Part shown: in pieces, positions 16,406 to 25,250 of the stretch
Layout of the letters: each line of letters starts with the position of its first letter
How positions within the stretch are numbered: position 1 is the stretch's first letter
NCBI GenBank assembly: GCA_910588335.1
Contig: CAJUQV010000016.1
Coordinates: forward strand, 1-54,020
Direction: 5' to 3'
Source of the DNA: an uncultured Ruminiclostridium sp.
GTDB lineage: Bacteria; Bacillota; Clostridia; Oscillospirales; Ruminococcaceae
Length of the DNA stretch: 54,020 bases
The notes under the pieces: model-generated
The model's database searches: none
What the model was told of the DNA's origin: nothing
Seen by the model: only the letters and a program-made list of their open reading frames with translations
Position numbers and translations under genes: made by a program

Positions 16406-18136
16406 TTATTCGGTTATCGCTCCGGGCTTGCACATATCCCCGCAGATTCCGCAGCCCACGCATTGGGTACGGTCTATAGCGCATTTTCCGCCGATTACCG
16501 AAATGGCGGGACAGCCTATTTTAAGACACATTTTGCAGCCTACGCATTTATCCGCGTCCACATTTAAGGCGGGCTTGTGCTTTACCGATTTCAACAGGGC
16601 GCAGGGGCGGCGGGAGATAATCACCGAAGGCTCCTTTGAATCCAGCTCTTCTTTTATTGCCGCTTCCGCTTCCGCCATATCGTATGGGTCGATTACTCTT
16701 ACGCGGTTTATTCCCACCGCGCGGCAAAGCGCTTCTAAATTTACGGCGCAGGCGGGATCGCCGTAAATGTCCTTTCCGTTGGCGGGATTGTTCTGATGTC
16801 CGGTCATGCCCGTTATTGAGTTGTCCAGAACTATGACGGTGCTGTTTGAGCGGTTGTAGGCTATGTTTATGAGTCCTGTCACGCCGCTGTGGATAAATGT
16901 GCTGTCGCCTATAACCGCGACTCTTTTGTTTTCGCTCTCCGGAGCTGCCTTGTTCATTCCGTGAAGCCCGCTTACGGAAGCGCCCATACATACCGTGGTG
17001 TCCATGGCTTGCAGCGGAGCCGAAGCGCCCAAGGTGTAGCAGCCAATGTCTCCGGACACAATGCAGCCTAATTTTTTTAGAATGTAGAATATCCCCCTGT
17101 GAGGACAGCCCGCGCACATTACCGGAGGCCGAACGGGGATCTTTTCGCCGAAATCAAGGCTTTCGCTTTTTTCGCCTAAGATTTTTTCTTTCAAATAGCT
17201 CTGGCTGTACTCTCCTATAAGAGTAAACAGTTCTTTTCCGATACAGCTTATTCCCAGCTTTCTCACGTGATTTTCTATTATAGGATCAAGCTCTTCTATT
17301 ATGTACAGCTTTTCCACCTTTTCCGCGAAGTCTTTTATAAGCTTTTCGGGCAGAGGGTTAACCATACCCAGCTTAAGATAGCTTGCCCTTTCGCCAAGCG
17401 CTTCTTTTGCGTACTGATAAGCTATACCCGCAGTTATTACTCCGATTTTCCCATCGTTTATTTCCACGGTATTAAGGGGACAGCTTTCGGCGTATTCAAT
17501 AAGCGCGAGAGTGCGTTTTTCCACCGTAACGTGTTTGGGCTTGGCAAAGGCGGGCATCATAACGTATTTTTGAATATTTTTTTCATAAGGCCTTACGGGT
17601 ACGTTTGCTCTTTCTTTCTCCTCTACCCTGCTCTGGCTGTGGCTTACTCTTGTGGAAAGGCGAAGCAGAACGGGGGTGTCGAATTTTTCGGAAAGATCGT
17701 AAGCAAGTTTTGTGTATTCCTTGCACTCGGCGCTGTCCGAAGGCTCGATCATGGGCAGCTTTGCTCCTATTGCATGATTTCGGCTGTCCTGTTCGTTCTG
17801 GCTGGAGTGCATTCCCTGATCGTCGGCTACGGCGACAACGAGACCTCCGTTTACTCCCGTATAAGAAGCGGTATACAAGGGATCGGCGGCCACGTTCAGT
17901 CCCACATGTTTCATGGCGCAGAAGCTTCTCGCTCCGGCGATGGAAGCGCCGATTGCCGTTTCACAGGCTACTTTTTCGTTGGGCGCCCATTCGCAGTACA
18001 TTTCGTTCTTGTCGTAGGCGGAGGCGTATTCGGTGATCTCGGTACTGGGGGTGCCGGGGTAGCTGGACACCAATCTTACTCCCGCTTCGTACAGACCTCT
18101 CGCTACCGCTCGGTTTCCAAGCATAAGCTTTGACAT
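16406..18136 (-). CDS. iorA: Indolepyruvate:ferredoxin oxidoreductase, alpha subunit
   Basis: A 576-residue enzyme subunit. Start 18136 (MSKLMLGNRAVARG) has GAAAGGA about 9 bases upstream; the earlier ATG at 18184 would overlap the previous gene. Order: PFOR pyrimidine-binding domain (GTPSTEITEYA), linker domain, TPP domain (CPHRGIFYIL, GDIGCYTLGA, GDSTFIHSGVTGL, DNSITGMTGHQNNP) and a C-terminal pair of [4Fe-4S] motifs (CVGCKMCLKIGCP and CVGCGICGDMCKP). All cofactor motifs are intact. It decarboxylates indole-, phenyl- or hydroxyphenyl-pyruvate from aromatic amino-acid transamination. Confidence 0.95.
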   Translation of the reverse strand: MSKLMLGNRAVARGLYEAGVRLVSSYPGTPSTEITEYASAYDKNEMYCEWAPNEKVACETAIGASIAGARSFCAMKHVGLNVAADPLYTASYTGVNGGLVVAVADDQGMHSSQNEQDSRNHAIGAKLPMIEPSDSAECKEYTKLAYDLSEKFDTPVLLRLSTRVSHSQSRVEEKERANVPVRPYEKNIQKYVMMPAFAKPKHVTVEKRTLALIEYAESCPLNTVEINDGKIGVITAGIAYQYAKEALGERASYLKLGMVNPLPEKLIKDFAEKVEKLYIIEELDPIIENHVRKLGISCIGKELFTLIGEYSQSYLKEKILGEKSESLDFGEKIPVRPPVMCAGCPHRGIFYILKKLGCIVSGDIGCYTLGASAPLQAMDTTVCMGASVSGLHGMNKAAPESENKRVAVIGDSTFIHSGVTGLINIAYNRSNSTVIVLDNSITGMTGHQNNPANGKDIYGDPACAVNLEALCRAVGINRVRVIDPYDMAEAEAAIKEELDSKEPSVIISRRPCALLKSVKHKPALNVDADKCVGCKMCLKIGCPAISVIGGKCAIDRTQCVGCGICGDMCKPGAITE

Positions 18137-18161
18137 TTGTTTTTTTCCTTTCAACTTATAA

Positions 18162-18950
18162 TCATTCTTTTTGAGATATGTCAAGGATATGATGGCTTAT
18201 ACCCACCATATCCTCTCTTTCGCAAACTGAAAAGTGATAGTTAAGGTAAGTTTTGAACAGCTCGTCGTCCATGCTGTCAACACAGTCTCTCATATAATTG
18301 GTATACATATCGGTGCCCACATAGTGAAGCCTTTTCACGGGGAAGTCTTTCATAAGCGAGTCAATATCTTCTTTTCGATAAAGCTCGAAAAGTTCCTTCG
18401 GGCTTGATCCCGCTTTAAAAGTTACCGGATTCACAAGGCTTTTATACGGTTCGTTTTTTATCATGCCTTTTTCAAAGCAAAATTTTACAATAGTAGCGTC
18501 GTTTCCGCAGTAGGCGGCAAAAACAATTCCGCCCCGCTTGGTTATGCGGATAGCTTCCGAAAGCGCTTTTTTCTTATCTTCTTCGGTAAACAAGTGATAC
18601 ATGGGGCCCAGAAGCAGCGTTATATCGTATGTATTGTCAACAATATGTGACAGGTCAAGGGCGTTTCCCTTGATTACCGTTATATTTTCACTTTCGACGG
18701 TTTTGCTTTTGAACACTTCAATGTTGTGCTCTATCAGTTCGACAGCGTCCACGCGATAACCCTTTCGGGCAAAATAATGGCTGTATCTTCCCGTTCCCGC
18801 TCCTATTTCGATTATACTGTCATTTTCTTTAAGGTATTTTTCAACATAGCGCACGGTGGTGAGAAATTCGGGAGTTCCGTGCTTTGAGGCCAGTCTTCCG
18901 TCCTCGTCGTAATTGTCGTAATAGGCTTTTAAAAAGCTTTCGGTATCCAT
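18162..18950 (-). CDS. Class I SAM-dependent methyltransferase
   Basis: A 262-residue enzyme. Motif I is IIEIGAGTGRYSHYFA, followed by the acidic strand VDAVEL and NITVIKGNALDLS, then DITLLLGPMYHLF. The closest known pattern is UbiE/Methyltransf_11 small-molecule enzymes; substrate not predictable. AAGGAGG sits just before the ATG. It is the first gene of the ior-paaK transcript, 25 bases ahead of iorA, so it may act on an aryl compound or simply share the promoter. Confidence 0.88.
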   Translation of the reverse strand: MDTESFLKAYYDNYDEDGRLASKHGTPEFLTTVRYVEKYLKENDSIIEIGAGTGRYSHYFARKGYRVDAVELIEHNIEVFKSKTVESENITVIKGNALDLSHIVDNTYDITLLLGPMYHLFTEEDKKKALSEAIRITKRGGIVFAAYCGNDATIVKFCFEKGMIKNEPYKSLVNPVTFKAGSSPKELFELYRKEDIDSLMKDFPVKRLHYVGTDMYTNYMRDCVDSMDDELFKTYLNYHFSVCEREDMVGISHHILDISQKE

Positions 18951-19022
18951 AATTCCTCCTTAAAACGGAAAAATGTTCTCAGATATTGAAATAATTACTT
19001 CATCTTTCCATTGTCTGAGGTT

Positions 19023-19051
19023 ATTATACCATAAAATAGATAGCTTGTGAA
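19023..19051 (-). promoter_or_regulatory. Promoter of the methyltransferase-ior-paaK operon
   Basis: On the minus strand TTCACA (19046-19051), 17-bp spacer, TATAAT (19023-19028), 72 bases before the first start codon. Confidence 0.65.
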
Positions 19052-19161
19052 TACTTTTTCATAATTTTTTACACTAATGGAATAAAATTTTATCCGAAAG
19101 CTTCGGAAATATCAAATACTGTTCATGTAAAAATATCTTTAAATCTTTCCCAAATTTTGTA

Positions 19162-19190
19162 TTGACATTCTGAACAAATAATGTTAAAAT
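19162..19190 (+). promoter_or_regulatory. Promoter of the chemoreceptor gene
   Basis: TTGACA (19162-19167), 17-bp spacer, TAAAAT (19185-19190), about 100 bases upstream of the ATG. It is a sigma-A type promoter rather than the sigma-D type often used for motility genes. Confidence 0.65.
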
Positions 19191-19295
19191 TATATCATCA
19201 GATTTAAGCAGTCTATCCAACATTCGTTTTATGTCGATACAGCGGGTCAGCCAAGAATAGGCATAAATTGTTTCGTTCCCAAGGAGGTTAAAACC

Positions 19296-21218
19296 ATGAA
19301 CTCAAGAATAGGAAGAAAGCTTTTGATATCCGTTATTATGTGCCTTGCGCTGACAGTTGCGATAGTAAATACCGTCACGATTTTCCGCGCCACGGCGCAC
19401 AGTAATTCGCTTATGCTTATGCAGGCGCGTTCGGGTCTCAATATTATAATGCATCGTCTTGAGGAACACCTGAACAGATTCGAGGATATTTACAATACTT
19501 TGGAGCTTTCCGGAACAATCTCTCAGGAAAACGTCTTTAATGCCAATGCCACATGGGGCAATGCAAAGGAGACGGAGTCCGACTTTGCCGCATTTTACAA
19601 CGAAGAGGGAAAGGTGTACTGGCAGACGGGCAATTATAATCTGGCCGATATTTCACTGGACAGAATAGGCGGAGGCGGTTACAAAGGCTTTGTCAACGAT
19701 TCCAGAGCGGGGCTTACAATACAGCTTGCCAAACCCGTCAAAGTAAACGGAATAGTCAGGGGCGCGGTAGTTGTGGGAATGAAGATGGACAACAACAGTT
19801 GGATTGACCAGATAAAGCTTGAACTTGGCAACGAGGTTACGATTTTCAGCGGCACCACACGTTACGCCACCACCATTCTTGACGAAAACGAGGAAAGACT
19901 TGTGGGCTCTGAAATGCCGGAATATGTATCCGAAGCATTGTTTAACGGTATCGGTGAATACGAGGGTACGGCGGAAATCAACGGACAGAAGCACTACGTT
20001 TGCTACAATGTTTTCAACGATATAGACGAGAATCCGGCGGGAGCATATCTTGCCGCCCTTTCTTCGGCAGAATCGGACAAGCTTAAAGCTTCGATGATAC
20101 TCACTTCCATTATAGTAGCAGTAAGCGTTGCCGCAGTGTTCCTTTTTATAATAAGCTTTATTTCAATCCGTATTATACTGAAGCCGATTCAGGCGGCGGA
20201 AAGATTGGCCGACTGTATGAGCCGGGGAGACCTTGACGAACCGGATGTGGATTTCAAATTCGGCAACGATGAATTGGGCGACTTTGTACATAAGCTTGAA
20301 AAAACCAAGCATAATCTTAACAACTATATAAAAGATATCAACTATGTTTTGGGCAATATGGCGGAAGGTAATTTTACCGCTCAGCCGCGTATACACTATG
20401 TAGGTAATTTTATTGCCATAAGCGAATCGTTTGCTAAAATAGAGCAGTCGCTTAACGAGATAATTTCCCATATTGGCGTATCTTCCAACGATGTAATGAT
20501 AGGTTCATTACAGATAGCGGAAGGCTCCAAGAGCTTAGCGGATGGCACCACAAGGCAGGCTGCCGCCATTGAGGAATTGTCCGCCACTATAAACGAGATT
20601 GCGGAAAAGGTACAAAAAACGGCGGATAACGCTTCGGAAGCCAACAAGGTATCACAGTCGGGCATTGATAAGATTGAGTATCAGAACGGCGAGGTAGAGC
20701 GTATGCTTCAGGCAATGGATGATATCAAGAAGAGATCCGATGAAATACAGAACATTATAAAATCAATAGACGATATCGCTTTCCAGACCAACATACTTGC
20801 GCTTAATGCGGCGGTTGAAGCGGCGAGAGCGGGAGAAGCGGGAAAGGGGTTTGCGGTAGTTGCGGACGAGGTGGGAAGCCTTGCGGCGAAGAGCGCGGAA
20901 GCGGCGCAGCAGACGGGAGAACTGATAGGAGCGACAATAGAAGCGGTAGGGAAGGGAATTACGATTGCACAGACTACCGCCGCCACTATGAAAGAGGTTA
21001 CCAAGCTTTCGGATAAAACCAATTCATATATCGAGGACATTTCCATCGCTTCGGGTGAGCAGGCGGACGCCATTATTCAGGTTAAAATCGGTATTGAGCA
21101 GATTTCCACGGTTGTTCAGCAAAACTCCGCTACCGCGGAGGAAACGGCGGCATCTTGCTCGGTGCTCAGCGAACAGTCGTCCAAGCTGGAGGAAGAGATT
21201 GGAAAATTGAAGGTATAA
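19296..21218 (+). CDS. Methyl-accepting chemotaxis protein
   Basis: A 640-residue chemoreceptor. TM1 (about 8-30), an extracytoplasmic Cache-type sensor (about 35-265) with the KPVKVNGIVRGAVVVGMKM strand, TM2 (about 268-292), HAMP (about 293-350) and a long coiled-coil signalling domain. The hairpin tip (about 490-525) holds FQTNILALNAAVEAARAGEA and GKGFAVVADEV, the CheA/CheW contact. It lacks a CheR-binding pentapeptide. AAGGAGG is 8 bases upstream of the ATG. No other chemotaxis genes adjoin, so it is an orphan receptor for an unknown small ligand. Confidence 0.95.
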   Translation: MNSRIGRKLLISVIMCLALTVAIVNTVTIFRATAHSNSLMLMQARSGLNIIMHRLEEHLNRFEDIYNTLELSGTISQENVFNANATWGNAKETESDFAAFYNEEGKVYWQTGNYNLADISLDRIGGGGYKGFVNDSRAGLTIQLAKPVKVNGIVRGAVVVGMKMDNNSWIDQIKLELGNEVTIFSGTTRYATTILDENEERLVGSEMPEYVSEALFNGIGEYEGTAEINGQKHYVCYNVFNDIDENPAGAYLAALSSAESDKLKASMILTSIIVAVSVAAVFLFIISFISIRIILKPIQAAERLADCMSRGDLDEPDVDFKFGNDELGDFVHKLEKTKHNLNNYIKDINYVLGNMAEGNFTAQPRIHYVGNFIAISESFAKIEQSLNEIISHIGVSSNDVMIGSLQIAEGSKSLADGTTRQAAAIEELSATINEIAEKVQKTADNASEANKVSQSGIDKIEYQNGEVERMLQAMDDIKKRSDEIQNIIKSIDDIAFQTNILALNAAVEAARAGEAGKGFAVVADEVGSLAAKSAEAAQQTGELIGATIEAVGKGITIAQTTAATMKEVTKLSDKTNSYIEDISIASGEQADAIIQVKIGIEQISTVVQQNSATAEETAASCSVLSEQSSKLEEEIGKLKV

Positions 21219-21233
21219 AAAGAAAAAATCATC

Positions 21234-21277
21234 AAAAAGCCGTCGTCTTGTCATATGATAAGACGACGGCTTTTTTT
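21234..21277 (+). terminator. Strong terminator after the chemoreceptor gene
   Basis: AAAAAGCCGTCGTCTT pairs with AGACGACGGCTTTTTTT (right arm from 21261). Symmetrical, so it can work both ways. Confidence 0.9.
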
Positions 21278-21594
21278 GTTACGAATGATTTTTTGCTGTT
21301 TCCGCTTTTTTTAAAAAGAAAATTATTTGATAATATGTTTAACCCTTTTGCGGTGTGCAGACAACGGTTGCTTAAAGGACGCTTAATTCTTGTTTTAAAT
21401 AAATTTTAATAATGGAACGGAGGAGCAATATTTTATTGTTTTTATTTTATATAATTGATATCTTATATTTCGATTTTTACTCGACAATTTTTATGTCACT
21501 TATGTCACTTTGCCGTCACTGCGTTAAAGACTTTTTTGATTCTTTTTCAAAAATGTATTAACGGGATACAGCACGCCTGCGTAAATTTGTCTTT
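21278..21594. other. Intergenic region without recognised gene
   Basis: About 310 AT-rich bases. I see a tandem TATGTCACT pair (21491-21507) followed by CCGTCACTG but no convincing open frame or RNA. Confidence 0.4.
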
Positions 21595-22788
21595 TTATCC
21601 GCCAACCCCTAACTTTACATAAAATCGGTTTACGCCCCCCTCGCTTTCCGCATAAATGCGTCCGCCGTGCTCCTTCACAATATTTTCCGCTATGGAAAGA
21701 CCCAGACCGTAACTCTTGTTCATACCGCGCACTTTATCGGCCCTGTAAAACCGCTTGAAAATGTTTTTTAAATCGGATTTTGAGATAGTATCCCCATGGC
21801 TTTCCATAGAAAGAATACAGGTGTTTCCGCGCTTTTTCAGACTTAGCACCGCTTCCGTATTCGGATATGAATATTTCAGCGCGTTGTCCAGTAAAATATC
21901 CGCAAGCCTGCTAAGCTGTGAACGGCTGCCTTTTACCGTTATTCCTTTCTTGGTTTCGCAGCGCAATGTTAATCCCTTTTCAAAAAAAAGGGGTTCAAAT
22001 GGGAGCGCCGAATCGGCAATCAGCTCGCTGAAATCGACGGTTTCAAAGGCGATTTCCGTTCGTGCGTCGCTTCTCGCCAGCTCCAAAAGACTTTCGGTAA
22101 GACCGCGCATTTGCTCCGCCATCGTTAAAATACTTTCGGCAAATCGGGTACGCTTTTCTTCGCCGTACTTATTGCTGCGGAGCAGCTCCGCATTGGTCAT
22201 TATTACTGTAAGAGGGGTTTTCAGCTCGTGAGAGGCATCAGCGGCAAATTGCTTCTGCTGCTCCCATGCCTTTTCCACCGGCCGTACTATCCAGCGGGCA
22301 AGAATAAAGCTCACTATAAAAAATGCGCTCAAGGCGAGTAAGGAAATAAACAGGCAGGTTCTTACGAGCTGTAACAGCATAGCCTGCTCACCGGACAAAT
22401 CGGAAAATGACACGGATTTGTCCACGGGAGTGTTCATTACGCAAAATCTGAGGTTATACTCCTTAAGCACGCCATCCCGTTTTCCCGAAGCTATGGCGGC
22501 GTTAAAAATTTCTTCGGCGATTTTATAATCGCCGTTTCCCGATACGACCAATTGGCCGCGTGGCGTCTGTCGGATTACGAAGATTTGATACGGTAAAGAC
22601 GGCGGTGCGTCTTCGGCATGGTCGGAATGGGGGGGGGGCATTGACAGAGCCGCACGAAGCTGCTGTAAGTTTTCCTTTTCCGAGGCGGAAGCGGTAAAAA
22701 AAATTATAAGAACGAAAATCACGGTCAGCATTACCGTTACGATAATCATGTTCACCGACAAAAATTTAAGCTTAAGCTTTTTTATCAT
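21595..22788 (-). CDS. Sensor histidine kinase, PhoR/OmpR class
   Basis: A 397-residue kinase. The ATG at 22788 is chosen since GGAGG lies 6 bases upstream, giving a 17-base overlap with the response regulator; the ATG at 22830 has no site. Two transmembrane helices (about 12-34 and 150-172) flank a ~110-residue external sensor. The H-box is FAADASHELKTPLTVIM, followed by N-box DILLDNALKYS and G-box GLGLSIAENIVKEHGG. All catalytic boxes are intact. It phosphorylates the adjacent regulator. Confidence 0.93.
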   Translation of the reverse strand: MIKKLKLKFLSVNMIIVTVMLTVIFVLIIFFTASASEKENLQQLRAALSMPPPHSDHAEDAPPSLPYQIFVIRQTPRGQLVVSGNGDYKIAEEIFNAAIASGKRDGVLKEYNLRFCVMNTPVDKSVSFSDLSGEQAMLLQLVRTCLFISLLALSAFFIVSFILARWIVRPVEKAWEQQKQFAADASHELKTPLTVIMTNAELLRSNKYGEEKRTRFAESILTMAEQMRGLTESLLELARSDARTEIAFETVDFSELIADSALPFEPLFFEKGLTLRCETKKGITVKGSRSQLSRLADILLDNALKYSYPNTEAVLSLKKRGNTCILSMESHGDTISKSDLKNIFKRFYRADKVRGMNKSYGLGLSIAENIVKEHGGRIYAESEGGVNRFYVKLGVGG

Positions 22789-23455
22789 TTCCCGCCTCCA
22801 GATGATATCCCAATTTCCGTATCGCTTCAATACGCAGATCCGATCCTATGCTTAAAAGCTTTTTCCTCAGAAAACCCACGTATACTTCCACATGATTTTC
22901 AACGGCGTTTGAATCATATCCCCATACTTTTGTAAGCAGCGTTTCCTTGGAAACGTTGTTTTCTTTTGACTGCATCAGAATCCGCATTACGTCAAATTCC
23001 CTTGCGGAAAGGCGCACGCTTTTTTCACCGCGTATCAGCTTGCCCGATTCAAGATCGAGAGAGGTATTGCCGTAGGAAATCTCGTTTATCTGTGCTCCCT
23101 GACGGCGCAGCAAAGCATTGATGCAGGCAAGCAATTCCCTTGAGTCAAAGGGCTTTGTCAGGTAATAGTCCGCTCCCGAATTAAGGCCCTCTATTTTGTC
23201 CTCAATCCCCGACCTCGCGGTCAGCATAAGTATGGGAATACCGCAGCGGTCGGCGCGTACGCGTCTGGCTACCTCGTATCCGTCCATTTCGGGCATCATA
23301 ACGTCAAGTATCATAAGATCGTATATGCCCAGCTCGGCATACTCCGTCCCGTTTTTTCCGTCGTAAACAGCTTCCGTCTCAAACCCTTTTGATTCCAGCA
23401 GTTCGCATATGGAATCCGCCAGCAGTTTTTCGTCTTCTATTACAAGTATTTTCAT
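22772..23455 (-). CDS. OmpR/PhoB-family response regulator
   Basis: A 227-residue regulator with a receiver domain (phosphoacceptor Asp51 in LMILDVMMPEMDGYE, acidic pair EDE near residue 8, Lys in YLTKPFD) and a winged-helix domain (LSAREFDVMRILMQ, VWGYDSNAVENHVEVYVGFLRKKL). It is divergent from the VTC/DUF4956/CotH operon, whose upstream region holds three 11-bp direct repeats of the kind this family binds. Control of that operon is therefore a reasonable inference. Confidence 0.95.
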   Translation of the reverse strand: MKILVIEDEKLLADSICELLESKGFETEAVYDGKNGTEYAELGIYDLMILDVMMPEMDGYEVARRVRADRCGIPILMLTARSGIEDKIEGLNSGADYYLTKPFDSRELLACINALLRRQGAQINEISYGNTSLDLESGKLIRGEKSVRLSAREFDVMRILMQSKENNVSKETLLTKVWGYDSNAVENHVEVYVGFLRKKLLSIGSDLRIEAIRKLGYHLEAGNDKKA

Positions 23456-23670
23456 GGTTGTTTTCCTTTAAAATCTGCCGGAATTGCTTCGGCAGCGGTT
23501 ATAATGCTGTTATAATTATACGAAATTTTTTGGTTTCTCAATAGTATGACATGAAACCAGTATAATTATATTACCATATTTTCCTTAAATAAGGCTGAAA
23601 TTTCTCAATTTATTTTTTTATGATTTAATCCTGCTTTGGTCTGAGGGGGTATCGCGGATACATAAATAAC

Positions 23671-23747
23671 CTTTCATATATTTTTCACGCCCCTTTCATT
23701 TCCGTAAAATCGGTTTTCAGCGTAAATTCAGTAAAATTTGCTACAAT
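23671..23747 (+). promoter_or_regulatory. Pho-box-like direct repeats and -10 of the VTC operon
   Basis: CTTTCATATAT (23671-23681), TTTTCACGCCC (23682-23692) and CTTTCATTTCC (23693-23703) are three contiguous 11-bp direct repeats with a YTTTCA core. A fourth TTTTCAG is at 23714. A likely -10, TACAAT (23742-23747), follows without a good -35, as expected of an activator-dependent promoter. The 11-bp period is that of PhoB/PhoP-type sites. Confidence 0.6.
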
Positions 23748-23783
23748 AACGGCACGGTAAGAAAAAAGAAAGGAGCCGTAAAA

Positions 23784-24452
23784 ATGAAGCTTCGACACGA
23801 ATGCAAACACGAAATAAATCTTTCGGATATGCTTGCGATCAGGCAAAGACTAAGCGCGGTAATGAAGCGCGACGAAAACGGAGCCGACGGAAGATACTTT
23901 GTGCGCAGCCTGTATTTTGACGATTTTACAAACAAGGCGTTGAGGGACAAAATCGACGGAATCAATATGCGGGAAAAATTTCGCATACGGTTTTACAACA
24001 ACGATACTTCTTTTATCCGTCTGGAAAAGAAGATTAAGAGAAGCGGCTTTTGTGGGAAGGAAAGCGCAATGCTCACAAAATCTGAGGCACAGTCGTTAAT
24101 CGAAGGAGAATATGACTGGCTTATAAATTCCGACCGCCCGCTTTTATGGGAGCTGTACTCAAAAATGAGGACGGGGCTGAAACCGAAAACCATTGTGGAT
24201 TACACGCGGGAAGCCTTTGTGTATCCCTACGGTAATGTAAGAGTTACCGTAGACGGGGATATAAGAACGGGAATGTATTGTACCGCGATTTTTGATGAAA
24301 ATTGTCCTACGGTGTCTGCGGGAAACTCGCCGATTATACTTGAGGTGAAGTGGGACGAGTTTCTTCCCTTGGTTATACGTGATCTGGTGCAGATGGAGGG
24401 AAGGCGCACCTCATCGTTTTCAAAGTACGCCGCTTGCCGCATATACGGATGA
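23784..24452 (+). CDS. VTC-domain polyphosphate polymerase-like protein
   Basis: A 222-residue protein of the VTC/CYTH triphosphate-tunnel type. Visible features are the N-terminal RHECKHEI, YFVRSLYFDD, basic strands MREKFRIRFY and FIRLEKKIK, and the C-terminal acidic/basic strands IILEVKWDEFLP and SSFSKYAACR. Yeast Vtc4 makes polyphosphate from ATP; bacterial stand-alone VTC proteins nearly always occur with DUF4956 membrane proteins and CotH kinases, as here. AAAGGAG precedes the ATG. Its stop codon shares a base with a hairpin repeat. Confidence 0.9.
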   Translation: MKLRHECKHEINLSDMLAIRQRLSAVMKRDENGADGRYFVRSLYFDDFTNKALRDKIDGINMREKFRIRFYNNDTSFIRLEKKIKRSGFCGKESAMLTKSEAQSLIEGEYDWLINSDRPLLWELYSKMRTGLKPKTIVDYTREAFVYPYGNVRVTVDGDIRTGMYCTAIFDENCPTVSAGNSPIILEVKWDEFLPLVIRDLVQMEGRRTSSFSKYAACRIYG

Positions 24453-24507
24453 TACTAATCTTTGATCAAGGTATAGACAAATAATACGGATGATCAAAGA
24501 TTAGTAT
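24452..24507. repeat. Hairpin repeat inside the VTC operon, starting at the stop codon
   Basis: ATACTAATCTTTGATCA...TGATCAAAGATTAGTAT, a near-perfect 56-bp palindrome. The first A is the last base of the VTC gene's TGA. The DUF4956 gene begins 31 bases after its end, so the hairpin is carried in the polycistronic mRNA. Confidence 0.85.
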
Positions 24508-24537
24508 AAAGCAAAAAAACATAAAGGAGAAAAAGAA

Positions 24538-25209
24538 ATGAATTTTAAAGACATTTTCAAATCGGATTTTCTGGAGGCCATTACAAGCGTTAACGTCGCG
24601 GATATGGCGATAACGCTGATATTGGCGTTCGGGTTGGGTATGTTTATTTTTCTGGTGTATAAAAAAACTTACGGCGGAGTCATGTATTCCTCCGGATTCG
24701 GAGTAACCCTTGTGGCGCTTACAATGATAACCGCTACGGTGATTTTGGCGGTTACAAGCAATGTTGTGCTGTCCTTGGGCATGGTGGGCGCGCTTTCAAT
24801 CGTGAGATTCCGTACCGCCATAAAGGAGCCTTTGGATATAGCTTTCCTGTTTTGGTCAATCGGAGTGGGAATAGTTCTGGCGGCAGGTATGATACCTTTG
24901 GCAATAATAGGAAGCGTGGCAGTGGGAGTGATTCTTTTGGTGCTCGTAAATAAAAAAGGTCATGCCCGTACTTATATAGCGGTGATACGCTGTGAAGACA
25001 GTGAGACGGAAAGCGCGGTAAGGCGCTTTTTGGACGGCAAAACAAAGCGCTGCGCAATAAAAAGCAAAACCGTTCAAAAGGGAGATATCGAACTTAATCT
25101 GGAACTCAGTCTTAAGGACGACAACACCGATTTTATAAACGAGACGGCGGAAATGAACGGAGTAAAAAGCGCCGTGCTGGTCAGCTATAACGGAGATTAC
25201 ACGGGTTGA
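24538..25209 (+). CDS. DUF4956 membrane protein
   Basis: A 223-residue protein with four transmembrane helices in the first ~145 residues (AITLILAFGLGMFIFLVY; SGFGVTLVALTMITATVIL; ...SLGMVGALSIVRFRTAIKEP; LAAGMIPLAIIGSVAVGVIL) and a C-terminal cytoplasmic ferredoxin-like domain. The SLGMVGALSIVRFRTAIKEP segment is the family hallmark. Function unknown; it always travels with VTC-domain proteins, so it may be the membrane partner of polyphosphate synthesis or translocation. Confidence 0.9.
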   Translation: MNFKDIFKSDFLEAITSVNVADMAITLILAFGLGMFIFLVYKKTYGGVMYSSGFGVTLVALTMITATVILAVTSNVVLSLGMVGALSIVRFRTAIKEPLDIAFLFWSIGVGIVLAAGMIPLAIIGSVAVGVILLVLVNKKGHARTYIAVIRCEDSETESAVRRFLDGKTKRCAIKSKTVQKGDIELNLELSLKDDNTDFINETAEMNGVKSAVLVSYNGDYTG

Positions 25210-25250
25210 TTGCATTTACGCGGAAAAGTAGGAAAGGAGCGGTTGTAAAA

